NCBI GenBank assembly: GCA_030147525.1
Contig: JASBVF010000055.1
Span: 180,446 to 244,445 of the forward strand
Direction of reading: 5' to 3'
DNA from: Bacteroidota bacterium
Lineage (GTDB): Bacteria > Bacteroidota > Bacteroidia > Chitinophagales > Saprospiraceae
DNA length: 64,000 bases
Below are positions 17,598 through 27,415 of the stretch, piece after piece (position 1 is the stretch's first letter; each line of letters starts with the position of its first letter). Made by a program: the position numbers and the translations under genes. The notes beneath the pieces were generated by a model. It ran no database searches, was not told the origin of the DNA, and worked only from the letters and a program-made list of their open reading frames with translations.

Positions 17598-18530
17598 ATG
17601 AAAAAAATTCTTTGGATTTTTACAAGCGCACTTTTGCTCTCAAACCTTTTCCTTTCAACCGGTTGTGAAGACGATCCTGTCGGAACAGGTACTGACCTTC
17701 CTCCAATTGTCGTCATTACGGACGGCCCCTCTGCTGAGACCGTAGTCGGTCAGGATGCAACTGTCACTGTGACTGTTGAAGCTACCAAAGGAACTGCTGA
17801 TTTGAATACGTTAACTATCCTGGAAGACGGCGTCAATGTCCCATTCAGCCGCCTGACTATCAATGGCTCGCCAGCCGCTTCCAATGCTATTCTTCTCGTA
17901 AACCCTGCAGATCAAATGACCTGGGAGATCGGTATCAATGTTCAGGATGACTATAGCCCCAGCACTTACACTGTGCGTGTAGCCGATAAAAACAACCTGA
18001 GCGATGAAATCACCTTTGATGTTACAGTCGAAGAACCCATCGAAAGAACCCTTACAGGCGTTCTTTGGAACCAGGCTGGCCCAACCGGTCGCGGCGCCCT
18101 TGACCTCGACGATGGTCTGACTACAGGTATTGCATCAACCGGTGACACTACGCCTGACCAGGCTGAAATCCGTGACTGTGGTATCGATTCTACAAACACT
18201 GTTTCCCAGTTCTGGCGTAAGCAAATCACTTATGTAAACGGTACAGAAGTACGCTACGTAGGAAATGCACTGCCTGATTTCAACTTTGCAGATGTTGCTT
18301 CTAAGGAAGAAATCATGCGCAGATTTGAAACAGCCGTTGCCCTCAATGGTACGCCAATTACTCAAAATGGCGCCTCAACCTGGGGTAACTACAAAGTGAG
18401 CGAAGTTGTTAAGGTAGGCGACCTTTTTGCTGTCAGCAAGCCGGGCCGTACTTATCTGATCAAGATCGATGATATCATCGAAACGAGCAACAACAACCAG
18501 GATAACTACAAAATCTCAATCAAATACTGA
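17598..18530 (+). CDS. Secreted lipoprotein with Ig-like N-terminal part, unknown function
   Basis: 310 residues. Signal peptide with lipobox STGC (cysteine at about residue 23) marks a lipoprotein. Residues about 35-145 read as beta strands of an Ig-like domain (VGQDATVTVTVEATKG, YTVRVADKNNLSDEITFDVTVEE). The remainder (about 150-310) has no family I recognise; it contains ALDLDDGLTTG and an AEIRDCGID segment and ends YKISIKY. A strong terminator follows at 18555-18587, so it is transcribed alone. Function unknown. Confidence 0.75.
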   Translation: MKKILWIFTSALLLSNLFLSTGCEDDPVGTGTDLPPIVVITDGPSAETVVGQDATVTVTVEATKGTADLNTLTILEDGVNVPFSRLTINGSPAASNAILLVNPADQMTWEIGINVQDDYSPSTYTVRVADKNNLSDEITFDVTVEEPIERTLTGVLWNQAGPTGRGALDLDDGLTTGIASTGDTTPDQAEIRDCGIDSTNTVSQFWRKQITYVNGTEVRYVGNALPDFNFADVASKEEIMRRFETAVALNGTPITQNGASTWGNYKVSEVVKVGDLFAVSKPGRTYLIKIDDIIETSNNNQDNYKISIKY

Positions 18531-18554
18531 TTTGAGTTTTTCGTAAAAAGTAGG

Positions 18555-18587
18555 AACGGGCGCTCCTGTGAAAAGGGGGCGCCCGTT
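18555..18587 (+). terminator. Rho-independent terminator
   Basis: AACGGGCGC (18555-18563) pairs with GCGCCCGTT (18579-18587), followed by TGTCTTT. It is 25 bases past the lipoprotein stop and covers the earliest possible start of the next frame (18568). Confidence 0.85.
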
Positions 18588-18697
18588 TGTCTTTAACAAC
18601 CCATTAACACAACTTCAATCCCCATTGACAGGGCTTTGGAGTAAGATTGGCATAAATTTGCCCCTTGAAAACGGCGAAAGAGTTTTTAATAAAACTT

Positions 18698-18705
18698 TAC
18701 CTTTG
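18698..18705 (+). promoter_or_regulatory. Possible -7 promoter element for the DUF1573 gene
   Basis: TACCTTTG fits TAnnTTTG and is followed by CGCC, a common context in Bacteroidota. It would give a leader of about 48 bases before ATG 18760. No TTTG is found 19 bases upstream. Confidence 0.45.
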
Positions 18706-18759
18706 CGCCGCTGTTTTCCAAAACGCAACAAAATTTTCTCATCACAAAAATTTTTAAAG

Positions 18760-19302
18760 ATGTTGAAGCAAATTAAACTTGGTTTTCTCGCTGTTCTTGC
18801 GGTTGCTTTCCTCGCAAGCTGCCAAAATGACAACGCTGCCCGGGAAGAAGCAGTCAATGCTGCTGCCGGAAGCGAAGTTGCCGCACCACAAACTCCAGTT
18901 TCACCTGAAGCTAATGCAGCAGAGCCTGCTGCACCAACCGGCCCGACTACTGCTATTCAGTTTAACGAATCTGAATTCAACTTCGGTAAGGTAAAAGCCG
19001 GTGAAAAAGTACAGCACGAGTACGTTTTCAAAAACACAGGAAAAGAGCCGTTGATCATCAGCAACGCAAAAGGCAGCTGTGGTTGCACCGTTCCTGAGTG
19101 GCCAAAAGAGCCAATCCCGGTTGGTGGCGAAGGCAAAATCAAAGTAGAATTCGATAGCAAAGGCAAGAGCGGTAACCAGACCAAGCAAGTTACCATCACT
19201 GCCAATACAGATCCACCACAAACTATCATCTACATCAAAGGTGAAGTTATCGGTGATCCTAATGCACAAACTGTTACGCCTAACGTTCAGGTGAATCAGT
19301 AA
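18760..19302 (+). CDS. DUF1573 lipoprotein
   Basis: 180 residues from ATG 18760, chosen because it begins a lipoprotein signal (lipobox ending LASC, cysteine at about 20); the open frame upstream crosses a terminator and a promoter-like box. A low-complexity Ala/Pro/Glu linker precedes the DUF1573 domain (about 65-170), an immunoglobulin-like fold with VKAGEKVQHEYVFKNTG and the GSCGCT motif. DUF1573 proteins are abundant in Bacteroidota envelopes and their job is not known. A terminator follows directly. Confidence 0.88.
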   Translation: MLKQIKLGFLAVLAVAFLASCQNDNAAREEAVNAAAGSEVAAPQTPVSPEANAAEPAAPTGPTTAIQFNESEFNFGKVKAGEKVQHEYVFKNTGKEPLIISNAKGSCGCTVPEWPKEPIPVGGEGKIKVEFDSKGKSGNQTKQVTITANTDPPQTIIYIKGEVIGDPNAQTVTPNVQVNQ

Positions 19303-19321
19303 TTTGATTTCAGTTTGTAAG

Positions 19322-19356
19322 AAAAGCCTGCACGATTTATTATTGTGCAGGCTTTT
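19322..19356 (+). terminator. Rho-independent terminator after the DUF1573 gene
   Basis: AAAAGCCTGCAC (19322-19333) pairs perfectly with GTGCAGGCTTTT (19345-19356), with a T run completing the stem. Confidence 0.88.
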
Positions 19357-19434
19357 TCAATTTCAGGTGTTAGATCATGTTTTTCGAAAACTTTTTGTAC
19401 CCTGAGCCATTTTCACCATCAAACTTTCTGACCA

Positions 19435-20298
19435 TTGCGCAACTATCTTTCACTCATCAAATTCAGTCATACCATTTTTGCAATGCCTTTTGCATTGCTC
19501 GGTTTTTTCCTGGCCATGCATAAGACAGAGCAGGGTTTCAGTTTCAAACTACTGGGATTGGTCGTGCTTTGCATGGTATTTGCTCGTAGCGCTGCCATGG
19601 CTTTTAACCGGTATCTCGACCGGGATATCGATGAAAAAAATCCCCGTACGGCCGTCCGGGAAATTCCGGCAGGCATCATCACCCCCAAATCGGCCCTGGC
19701 TTTTGTGCTGCTGAACTGCGCGCTGTTCATGCTGACCACCTGGTTCATCAACCCCATCTGTTTTTATTTGTCACCGGTGGCCCTGGTGGTTATTCTGGGC
19801 TACAGTTACACCAAACGTTTTACGCCCTTGTGCCATTTTGTGCTGGGGCTGGGGCTTTCGCTGGCGCCTATCGGAGCTTACCTGGCCGTTAGCGGCAGCT
19901 TCGATTTCATCCCGTTGATGTATTCGGCGGCTGTGCTGCTTTGGGTGTCGGGTTTTGATATCATCTACGCATTGCAGGACGAGGAATTCGATAAGTCGCT
20001 GCAATTGAAATCAGTGCCAGTTGTTTTGGGTAAAAAGAATTCGCTGCGCCTGTCAACCATCCTGCACGTGGTATGCGCCGCAATCATACTCGCCGCAGCC
20101 TGGCAGGTGAGCATGACTTACAGCGATTTGAACTGGTTGAGCTGGGTCGCATCAGCTATTTTTATCTCCCTGCTTTTTTACCAGCACACGCTGGTAAAGG
20201 CAGATGATCTGAGCCGGGTTAACCTGGCGTTTTTCACCACCAACGGCATTGCCAGCCTGATTTTCGGGAGCCTCGTCATCCTGGACTTTTACGTTTAA
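19435..20298 (+). CDS. UbiA-family polyprenyltransferase, MqnP-like
   Basis: 287 residues, about eight or nine membrane spans. The two Asp-rich prenyl-diphosphate motifs are NRYLDRDIDEKNPRT (about 60-75) and DIIYALQDEEFD (about 179-190). The segments FSHTIFAMPFALLG and SYTKRFTPLCHFVLGLGLSLAPIGAYLA resemble MqnP-type enzymes of the futalosine menaquinone route more than classical UbiA, so a role in menaquinone prenylation is likely but not certain. The start is TTG at 19435: no in-frame ATG lies before the conserved N-terminus. It is followed after 178 bases by a fatty acid hydroxylase gene. Confidence 0.82.
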   Translation: MRNYLSLIKFSHTIFAMPFALLGFFLAMHKTEQGFSFKLLGLVVLCMVFARSAAMAFNRYLDRDIDEKNPRTAVREIPAGIITPKSALAFVLLNCALFMLTTWFINPICFYLSPVALVVILGYSYTKRFTPLCHFVLGLGLSLAPIGAYLAVSGSFDFIPLMYSAAVLLWVSGFDIIYALQDEEFDKSLQLKSVPVVLGKKNSLRLSTILHVVCAAIILAAAWQVSMTYSDLNWLSWVASAIFISLLFYQHTLVKADDLSRVNLAFFTTNGIASLIFGSLVILDFYV

Positions 20299-20476
20299 AA
20301 AAGGTGAGAAACTCTTGTGGCAGACTTTATTTTTTTCAAAAATAAAGACAAGTCGCTCTCTCAACAGAAGGTTCAGCCCGACCAATCAGCCAACTTACAG
20401 CCAAAGTGCCGAAAGTCACTGTGCCGAAATGGAGGAAATGGCATTTTTGCAGCTGTTTTTCACAACTCATCTGAAA

Positions 20477-21499
20477 ATGGAATACTTGCAAACATTTTTG
20501 AATGGCTACGCAGGTTACGCAGGCTACCTCTGGCAGGAAATTATCAATCCGCACTGGCACAATTATTTTTATTGGCTCATCGGTGTTTCCGGTTTTTTCT
20601 TTTTGATGGAAATACTGGCCCCCTGGCGGGAGGATCAACCCCGTTTCCGGAAGGATTTCTGGCTGGATTTCTTCTACATGTTTTTTAATTTTTTCCTCTT
20701 TTCACTTATCATATATAATGCAGCCTCTGACCTGGTCGTGACCTTGTTCAACGACATCATCAAGGCCGTTACAAACTTTGACTTGCAGGCCTCCAATCCC
20801 ATGCGGCATTGGCCAATGTGGGCGGTACTGCTGACGGGTTTCGTCGTGCGTGATTTTGTACAATGGTGGACGCACCGGCTGCTTCACCGGTCGGAATTTC
20901 TCTGGCAGTTTCACAAAGTCCATCACTCCGTGGAGCAAATGGGTTTTGCGGCACACCTGCGCTATCACTGGATGGAAAATGTGGTGTATCGTACCATCGA
21001 GTACATTCCGCTGGCTTTGCTGGGTATCGGGTTGTATGATTTTTTCATCATTCACATCTTCACATTGGCCGTTGGCCATTACAATCACTCCAACATCACC
21101 GTGCCCGGCTGGGTGACGGGCGGTGTGCTGGGCCTGCTCGTTGGTATTATCATTGCCACCAGTGGATTCGACGTCAACCTGATGGGCGGTGCTTCCATCG
21201 TGATGCGATTGTTGGTGGTGGCAGGGTGTGTGCTGGCTGGAATGCTGGTGCTGGGCAGGGTGATGAAAATTCTGTTCAACAGCCCCGAAATGCACATCTG
21301 GCACCACGCTTACGAGATGCCCGAGAACCGGCCTTACGGTATTAATTTCGGGTTGACGCTGGCCATTTGGGATTACATTTTCGGTACGGCGCATGTTCCT
21401 GCTACCGGAAGGGATATCCGGCTCGGGTTTCCCGGTGTGGAGCAATTCCCGCAGACGTTTTTTTCACAGGCTTTTTTTGGTTTAAAAAAAGAAAAGTGA
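20477..21499 (+). CDS. Sterol desaturase / fatty acid hydroxylase family membrane enzyme
   Basis: 340 residues from ATG 20477 (MEYLQTFLNGY); the frame is open back to 20315 but that part has no membrane character. Several membrane spans surround the di-iron histidine motifs: HRLLHRS, FHKVHHS, NHSN and the late IWHHAYE. These are the eight-histidine signature of the integral-membrane fatty acid hydroxylase superfamily, which uses oxygen to hydroxylate or desaturate lipids or carotenoids. The precise substrate cannot be read from the sequence. Confidence 0.85.
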   Translation: MEYLQTFLNGYAGYAGYLWQEIINPHWHNYFYWLIGVSGFFFLMEILAPWREDQPRFRKDFWLDFFYMFFNFFLFSLIIYNAASDLVVTLFNDIIKAVTNFDLQASNPMRHWPMWAVLLTGFVVRDFVQWWTHRLLHRSEFLWQFHKVHHSVEQMGFAAHLRYHWMENVVYRTIEYIPLALLGIGLYDFFIIHIFTLAVGHYNHSNITVPGWVTGGVLGLLVGIIIATSGFDVNLMGGASIVMRLLVVAGCVLAGMLVLGRVMKILFNSPEMHIWHHAYEMPENRPYGINFGLTLAIWDYIFGTAHVPATGRDIRLGFPGVEQFPQTFFSQAFFGLKKEK

Positions 21500-21628
21500 A
21501 AGAATTGTGGTCGTAAAAAAAAAAACAGAGGACTCAGATTACGGTCTGAGCCTCTGCATGTCTCCCTTTCGCTTATCTGTTGATTTTACAGGGATTATAC
21601 GGACCGGGCAGGATTGCCACCAAGCTGT

Positions 21629-24600
21629 CTACTTTACAATTTTGAAAGTTCTCAGCACTTTATCGCCATATTTTACCAACAGAAAATAAACGCCTGCCGG
21701 CAAATGTCCGGACGGAATATCCACCCGGGTATTTTCTGAAGGCACTTCGAAGACTCCAACTTTCCGGCCTTCCACGGAGACGATTTCGAAGCTGACAGCC
21801 TGACCCTCGAATCGGTCCGTGAGCTCGATCGACAGAAAATCAGAGAATGGGTTGGGGTAAACCCTGACGAAGTCATTCACCGTTCCTGCCACATCCACCT
21901 GCACAGTGTTCGATTCCGTGATGGCGCCATCGCTGTTGGTAAGGGTAACCCGGTAAAAATTCCGGCCCGGCCTTGCATACTCGTGCAGGGCAGTGTAGTG
22001 AAGGTAGTCAGCTTCCTGCTCAGCTTCGATCGTTGAGTTGACAGGCTTGAAATCACTGTTTTCCCAGGCCCATTCCAGCTGAAAGTTATGCTGGCTGCCG
22101 TTTTGTTTTTCATAAAACCAATCCACAAGCACGTTGCTGCCGGTGACCCCCGCATTGATAATGATGGCATTCCCGCAGAAAGAAGGCAGGTTGGTGATGT
22201 AAATCTGAAGTATATCGGTGGAAGTACAGCCATTCCGGGTAACGGAAAGCGTGACGGTTTTTAACCCAAATGAACTCCAAACCACGCCGGGAACGGATTG
22301 CGTGTTGGCAGTGGCGGGCACGCCGTCGCCGAAGTTCCAGGCGTAAGTGGCATTCGGGCCGTTGTTGGTGGCACTGAAGTCGATGGGCGTATTCACGCAG
22401 CCACCTTGCGGGCCGTTTATTTCAGCCACCGCCACCGTATCCACGGTGATGGTCACGATGTTGGATTCCAGGAACTCGACGCAGTTTTCACGGCGTACGC
22501 AACGAATGAAGTAAGTCGTTTCGTAGAGGGGTCCGGGATCGTAATTCGGGCCGGTGGCAGTGTTGATGGCAGTCCAGCCGCCCTGGCTGAACGGACCGGG
22601 TACATTGGTGAACATCCAGAGGAATTCAAGGTTGCCGGTACCTCCTGAAGGTGCTGTTACCTGCGTGATCGGCGCTGGGTCAACGCCGGGGCCGCAGAGC
22701 GTCTGGTCGCAACAAATCGTACCGGGCACCGTGACATTTTCGCAGGGAGGCGCCGGGTAAAATCCGGCATCAATCGTCAGGTTCGTCTCGCCGCCGGTCA
22801 GTGTGAAAACAGGAGTCATTCCATTCAAAACATTGGCGTCGCTGTCGATGGCATCGTTGCTGCCCTGGTTGGCCGGGCTGGGTAACAGGCCTGCCGGTTG
22901 TGTAAACGTTATTTTGTAATTGCCCGGATTGACCAGAAACATGTACATGCCGTTCGGGCCGGTCGTTGTAGTCAGGTTTACGGTATTTCCGTACACGCTC
23001 GTTCCGGTAATTTTCACCGTCACGCCGTTGATGCCCACTTCACCGGGATCCTGAATGCCGTCTTCGTCGGCGTCCAGCCAAACGAAATCACCCACTTTCG
23101 CCGGGTCGTACAAGGTAAAACTGCAAACGGTTTCGCAGGCATTGGCATCTGTAACGGTGACTTCGTAAAGCCCGGCGTTCAGGTTTGAAATGGTTTGCGT
23201 TGTTTGGCCGTTGCTCCAGTTGTAGGTGAACGGCCCCATGCCGCCCTGCACGGTCACGATGAGTTGCCCGTCGCTACCTCCGATGGATGAAATGGGCTGA
23301 ACGAGTTGGATCTGGCAGGCAGGCTGAGGAATCGGAGCAATCGTAGCTGATTTTACAGCGGTACAGCCGTTAGCGTCAGTGACGGTCAGTTGGTAATTGC
23401 CCGGCGCCAGGCCGGAGATGGTTGGCGTCGTTTGTCCTGAACTCCAGTTGTAAGTGAAAGGCGCTGTTCCGCCCCCAACCGTTGCGGAAATGGTACCCAG
23501 GGTGATGCAGTTGCCATTGTTGGCGTTCAGGCTGACGGTGAGCAGTGCAGGTTGCGTAACGGTGTGGCTTTGAACCACTTCGCAGTTGCTGCCGTCAGTG
23601 ACCGTCACGCTGTAGGTGCCGGGTGAGAGATTGTTGACGGAAGCCGTCGTAGCGCCTGTGCTCCAGAGGTAAGAATAGGGTGAAATACCGCCATTCACGC
23701 TCAGGCTGATGCTGCCGTTTGCCAGGCCGAAGCAGCTCACGTGAACCACGTTTGCGTTCACGGTGAAATTGCCGCCGGGAAGCAAAGTGACGGTGGATGA
23801 TCCAAAGCAGCCGTCCGCATCCGTAGCTGTCACGGAGTAGGTGCCGGGCTGAAGGTTGACAGCTGTTTGCGTTGTCTGACCGTCTGACCACACATACGTG
23901 TAAGGCGCATTTCCACCCGAAACGTTAGCGGTGGCGGTTCCTGTTTCACCTGTACAAATGTAGGTAGGGGCAACGATGTTCACATTCAAACCCGGACCTG
24001 CCATGACCGTCGCCGAACCTGACTGTGTGCAGCCATTTGCGTCTGTTACTGTCACGCTGTAGGTGCCGGGCGAAAGGTTGGAAATGGTTGCGGTAGTGGC
24101 GTTGTTGCTCCAGAGGTACTGGAACGGGGCCGTGCCGCCTGTTACACTGGCAGTTGCTGAGCCGTTGGCAGTGCCATTGCAACTGGTGTTGTTGGCTGAA
24201 ACCGTGATGTTGGTTTGCGGATAAGCCTGGATGTTGGTGCTCCCGGTGGCCGTGCAATTGTTGGCATCGGTGATGGTAACGGTGTAAGTGCCGGGCGCCA
24301 GGTTGTTGATGGTGGCAGTTGTTTCACCATTGTTCCAAAGATAGGTGTAAGGTGAAATGCCGCCGGTGACCATGACTGTGGCAGAACCATTGCTGCCGCA
24401 ACTACCGCCGGAGGTGTTGAAGCCAAGATTCAAAGGTGCCGGCGCAGTGATGGTGAAAGCCTGGGTTTTGGAACAACCGGCATTGTCTGTCACGGTGAGC
24501 GTGTAGGTTCCCGGTGCGAGGTTGTTCAGGTTTTGCGTGTTAGCGCCGGTATTCCACAAAAAACTGAGTGGAGGAGCGCCTCCCGTGGCCGAGGCAGAGA

Positions 24601-26338
24601 TGCTGCCCGTGTTGCTTCCGAAGCATTGAATGTTGGTTATGCTGCCGCTCAGGTTGATCTCCGGGATGCCGGTGATGACTTTCGTTGCGGAGCCGGTGCA
24701 TCCCTGCACGCTGGTCACTGTAACCGTGTAGGTGCCCGGCGGCAGGTTGGTCAGCGTTTGGGTATTGCCGCCATTGCTCCATGCGAAAGTGTAGGGAGCA
24801 GTGCCATAAACGACATTGGCCGTCAGCGTTCCGTCGTTGTTGCTTCCGCAAATGGTTGAGCTGCCTGTCAGTGAGACGTTCAGCGTTTGCGGTTCTGTGA
24901 CGGTGGCAGTGCCGGAGGCGGTGCATCCCTGGGCTGAAGTTACGGTAACGGTGTAGGCGCCGACTGTGAGGTTAGATTGGCCCGGAGTGGTAACACCGTT
25001 GCTCCAGAGGTAGGTGAACGGCGGATTGCCACCACTGACAGGCGTTGCCAAAACGGACCCGTCAGCGGCTCCACAATGCGAAGCATTGGTTGCCGTCACG
25101 TTCAGGGTCAGAGCCGGAGGGGCAGTGACGGTGGCCGTGGCAGTTTTGGTGCAGTTCAGCTGATCGGTTACTGTCACGCTGTAGGCGCCTGCCGGCAGGT
25201 TCGTGATTGTTTGCGTGGTGGCGCCGTTGCTCCAAAGGTAGGAGTAGGGAGTGGCGCCGTTGCTAACCACTGCACTCACGGAGCCGTTGTTTGAGTTGGC
25301 GCAGTTGGGGTTGGTTGTGTTTAAAACCACTGAAAGATTGCTTTGGTAGTTTAGCGTGGCCGTTTGTGTTGCGGAGCAACCAAAAGCATCTGTGACGGTA
25401 ACTGTGTAGGTGCCCGGCGAAAGATTGTTGATGTTTTGCGTGTTTTGACCGGAACTCCAGGCAAAATCAAGGGGAGGAGCGCCGCCGTTTACCGTTGCAT
25501 TGATGCTGCCGTAGGAGGTTCCGGCGCAAACAGGCTGCGTTACATCCAGATCAACGCTGAAATTCCCGGCGGTCAGCACGACTGTCCCGCTACCGGTCGC
25601 TGAGCAGCCATTGTCGCCGGTGACAGTGACGGTGTAGGTGCCGGGGCCCAGGTTCATGATGGTGGCGGTCGTGCCTCCCGTGCTCCAGAGATAAGTGAAA
25701 GGCGGATCTCCGCCAGTAGGGACGGCAGTGGCCGTACCTCCGACGAGGTTTCCGCAAATTACCGGGGTTGCATCTACCTGAATGCTCAACGGAGGGCCGA
25801 GGGTTTGACAGGAGACGTAGCCACAGTTGTTGCTGTCCATGATGGTTACGCAGTATTCGCCGGGGCTGAGATTGGAAATAGTGGGGGTGTTGCCGCCGTT
25901 GTTCCACATGTACATGTAAGGAGGTACTCCGCCTGAAACGTTGGCAGTCATGGAGCCGGGGTTGCTGCAATTGGTTACGGTGATAACGTTTTGCAAGGGT
26001 GGGGGAGCGGTCAGGGTGGCAGTGGCGGTCCCGGTTACACCGGTGCTGCTCGTAACGGTAACGGTGTACGTGCCAACGGGCAGGCTTTGAATGGGGTTGC
26101 CGGTTGCGCCGGTGCTCCAGAGGTACGTGTAGGGAGGGGTGCTCCCGCTTGGGGTGGCAGTGATGCTGCCGGTGGAAAAGCCGCCGCAAAGTGGCGATTG
26201 TGCCTGTAATGAGACGGAAAGCTGAGCTTCTGTTGTTTGAATAAAAAAGAAAAAGGTAAAAATGGCCATGAGGCCGAAGGCTGCCGGACTGAAAATTTGG
26301 TAGCGCTTTTTGGTCAAGAATTGTAATGATTTTTCCAT
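21629..26338 (-). CDS. Giant SprB-like repeat adhesin with T9SS sorting domain
   Basis: 1569 residues. An N-terminal signal segment is followed by 14 tandem repeats of about 75-80 residues (about 40-1076). Each repeat has the pattern aPyxYLWSxGxTTxTIxNLxPGTYxVTVTDxxGC, as in the SprB repeats of gliding Bacteroidota. Next come an SdrD-B-like domain (GDFVWLDADEDGIQDPGE, about 1083-1190), an unknown segment, a PKD domain (YAWNFGDG, about 1345-1410) and a T9SS type A sorting domain (about 1488-1569: VYPNPFSDFLSIEL ... LPAGVYFLLVKYGDK ... FKIVK). It should be exported by the type IX system and anchored at the surface, as an adhesin or motility filament. No other T9SS gene is visible nearby. Confidence 0.93.
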   Translation of the reverse strand: MEKSLQFLTKKRYQIFSPAAFGLMAIFTFFFFIQTTEAQLSVSLQAQSPLCGGFSTGSITATPSGSTPPYTYLWSTGATGNPIQSLPVGTYTVTVTSSTGVTGTATATLTAPPPLQNVITVTNCSNPGSMTANVSGGVPPYMYMWNNGGNTPTISNLSPGEYCVTIMDSNNCGYVSCQTLGPPLSIQVDATPVICGNLVGGTATAVPTGGDPPFTYLWSTGGTTATIMNLGPGTYTVTVTGDNGCSATGSGTVVLTAGNFSVDLDVTQPVCAGTSYGSINATVNGGAPPLDFAWSSGQNTQNINNLSPGTYTVTVTDAFGCSATQTATLNYQSNLSVVLNTTNPNCANSNNGSVSAVVSNGATPYSYLWSNGATTQTITNLPAGAYSVTVTDQLNCTKTATATVTAPPALTLNVTATNASHCGAADGSVLATPVSGGNPPFTYLWSNGVTTPGQSNLTVGAYTVTVTSAQGCTASGTATVTEPQTLNVSLTGSSTICGSNNDGTLTANVVYGTAPYTFAWSNGGNTQTLTNLPPGTYTVTVTSVQGCTGSATKVITGIPEINLSGSITNIQCFGSNTGSISASATGGAPPLSFLWNTGANTQNLNNLAPGTYTLTVTDNAGCSKTQAFTITAPAPLNLGFNTSGGSCGSNGSATVMVTGGISPYTYLWNNGETTATINNLAPGTYTVTITDANNCTATGSTNIQAYPQTNITVSANNTSCNGTANGSATASVTGGTAPFQYLWSNNATTATISNLSPGTYSVTVTDANGCTQSGSATVMAGPGLNVNIVAPTYICTGETGTATANVSGGNAPYTYVWSDGQTTQTAVNLQPGTYSVTATDADGCFGSSTVTLLPGGNFTVNANVVHVSCFGLANGSISLSVNGGISPYSYLWSTGATTASVNNLSPGTYSVTVTDGSNCEVVQSHTVTQPALLTVSLNANNGNCITLGTISATVGGGTAPFTYNWSSGQTTPTISGLAPGNYQLTVTDANGCTAVKSATIAPIPQPACQIQLVQPISSIGGSDGQLIVTVQGGMGPFTYNWSNGQTTQTISNLNAGLYEVTVTDANACETVCSFTLYDPAKVGDFVWLDADEDGIQDPGEVGINGVTVKITGTSVYGNTVNLTTTTGPNGMYMFLVNPGNYKITFTQPAGLLPSPANQGSNDAIDSDANVLNGMTPVFTLTGGETNLTIDAGFYPAPPCENVTVPGTICCDQTLCGPGVDPAPITQVTAPSGGTGNLEFLWMFTNVPGPFSQGGWTAINTATGPNYDPGPLYETTYFIRCVRRENCVEFLESNIVTITVDTVAVAEINGPQGGCVNTPIDFSATNNGPNATYAWNFGDGVPATANTQSVPGVVWSSFGLKTVTLSVTRNGCTSTDILQIYITNLPSFCGNAIIINAGVTGSNVLVDWFYEKQNGSQHNFQLEWAWENSDFKPVNSTIEAEQEADYLHYTALHEYARPGRNFYRVTLTNSDGAITESNTVQVDVAGTVNDFVRVYPNPFSDFLSIELTDRFEGQAVSFEIVSVEGRKVGVFEVPSENTRVDIPSGHLPAGVYFLLVKYGDKVLRTFKIVK

Positions 26339-26686
26339 GCTCGGGATATAAGTTTGGTGGTTGTTTACTAAAAAAGCTTAGTGGTTATGTGAAAAATTGC
26401 CATACGAGATCAGCCTCACGCAAGAGTAATTCCTGCGCACAGTAGCAAATAGGGGATGAACCGGCGCTAAAAGCACAGTTTCATCAAGATGTCAGCTGTT
26501 AGTGATGTCCTTCAGAAGGGGAAAATGTTGGCAAATGCCTTTTGAAAAGGCTAAAATGAAAGGGTAGATACAATTGGTAACTTAAAGTCGTAGATGCGGT
26601 TGTAAAAGTATAAAAATTTTTAATAAGTCGAGGGGGTGCCTGATTTTTTCATTTGCCCTAAGAAAAAAATGTCAGGTCCAGAGGTC
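26339..26686. other. Intergenic region upstream of the adhesin gene
   Basis: 348 bases separating the barrel gene (minus, ends 26687) from the adhesin start (26338, minus). It presumably holds the adhesin promoter, but I find no convincing TAnnTTTG with TTTG at 19 bases. No repeat or small gene can be supported. Confidence 0.45.
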
Positions 26687-27322
26687 CTACCAGCGTTGAC
26701 TTTCTCTGATTTTGCGGTATTCTTCGGCTCTTTTCCCAAAAACAAAATTGAAGCTAAAGCCTGCCTGCAAGGTGTGGTAGGAACTGTTGAATTCCTGCAC
26801 AATGATGCCCCCGGCCTGAATTTCAGGACGGTTTACGTAGTGGTAAGTATAGCCCAATTCCACCATCACTGCCCGGAAGGCGGGTATCGAAAAACCTACG
26901 CCGCCATTGAGTCCCAGTACCGGGTCGTATTTGACGGTGCTGGTTGTCAGGTTTTCGTATCGGGTTTCAAAGTTATGGAGCCCTGCGCCTGCCCGAAGTA
27001 CCAGGCCGAATCGCATAGCAGGGTACTTGGCAATTTTGCTCCGGATGAATGCTCCGTAATAAGTTTCGCTGTGTTCCTCGTTTCTGTTGATAAGGTCGAA
27101 GGAGGGGTCAGTGAGGTTGGTGCGTGCTTCGCCGCCCAGTTGGAAGTGGTCAGCCCCGACAGCTATCCTTGCGCCTGCCGACAGGTAGGATGCTCTGTTT
27201 TCATACAAATCAGGCTCGTAGGCGGTTCGGTTGTAGCCGGTGAAAACATCGAAGTACAGTTGCTGGCCATTGGCGAGGCTGATGAAAAAAACAAGAGCCA
27301 GAGTAACGAGCGTCTGTTTCAT
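26687..27322 (-). CDS. Predicted outer-membrane beta-barrel protein
   Basis: 211 residues from ATG 27322 (MKQTLVTLALVFFISLANGQ, a signal peptide). The mature sequence alternates polar and hydrophobic residues with many aromatic positions, as in small outer-membrane barrels (LYFDVFTGYNRTAYEP, YYGAFIRSKI, AVMVELGYTYHYV). It ends FNFVFGKRAEEYRKIRESQRW, so the last strand is followed by a short charged tail. It lies upstream of the giant adhesin on the same strand. It does not look like SprF/PorP to me, so a helper role is speculative. Confidence 0.68.
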   Translation of the reverse strand: MKQTLVTLALVFFISLANGQQLYFDVFTGYNRTAYEPDLYENRASYLSAGARIAVGADHFQLGGEARTNLTDPSFDLINRNEEHSETYYGAFIRSKIAKYPAMRFGLVLRAGAGLHNFETRYENLTTSTVKYDPVLGLNGGVGFSIPAFRAVMVELGYTYHYVNRPEIQAGGIIVQEFNSSYHTLQAGFSFNFVFGKRAEEYRKIRESQRW

Positions 27323-27415
27323 GAAAGAAGATATTTGGCAGGAGTAACGAAGAAAGGTCAGGCATAGGATACCTGACCTTCCGGCGGACAAAAATAAGCC
27401 TATTCTAAATATGAA

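Noticed and set aside
24540..26209. Several open frames of 100-200 codons within the adhesin gene on both strands
   Set aside because: They are shadows of the repetitive coding sequence and show no independent family or start signals.
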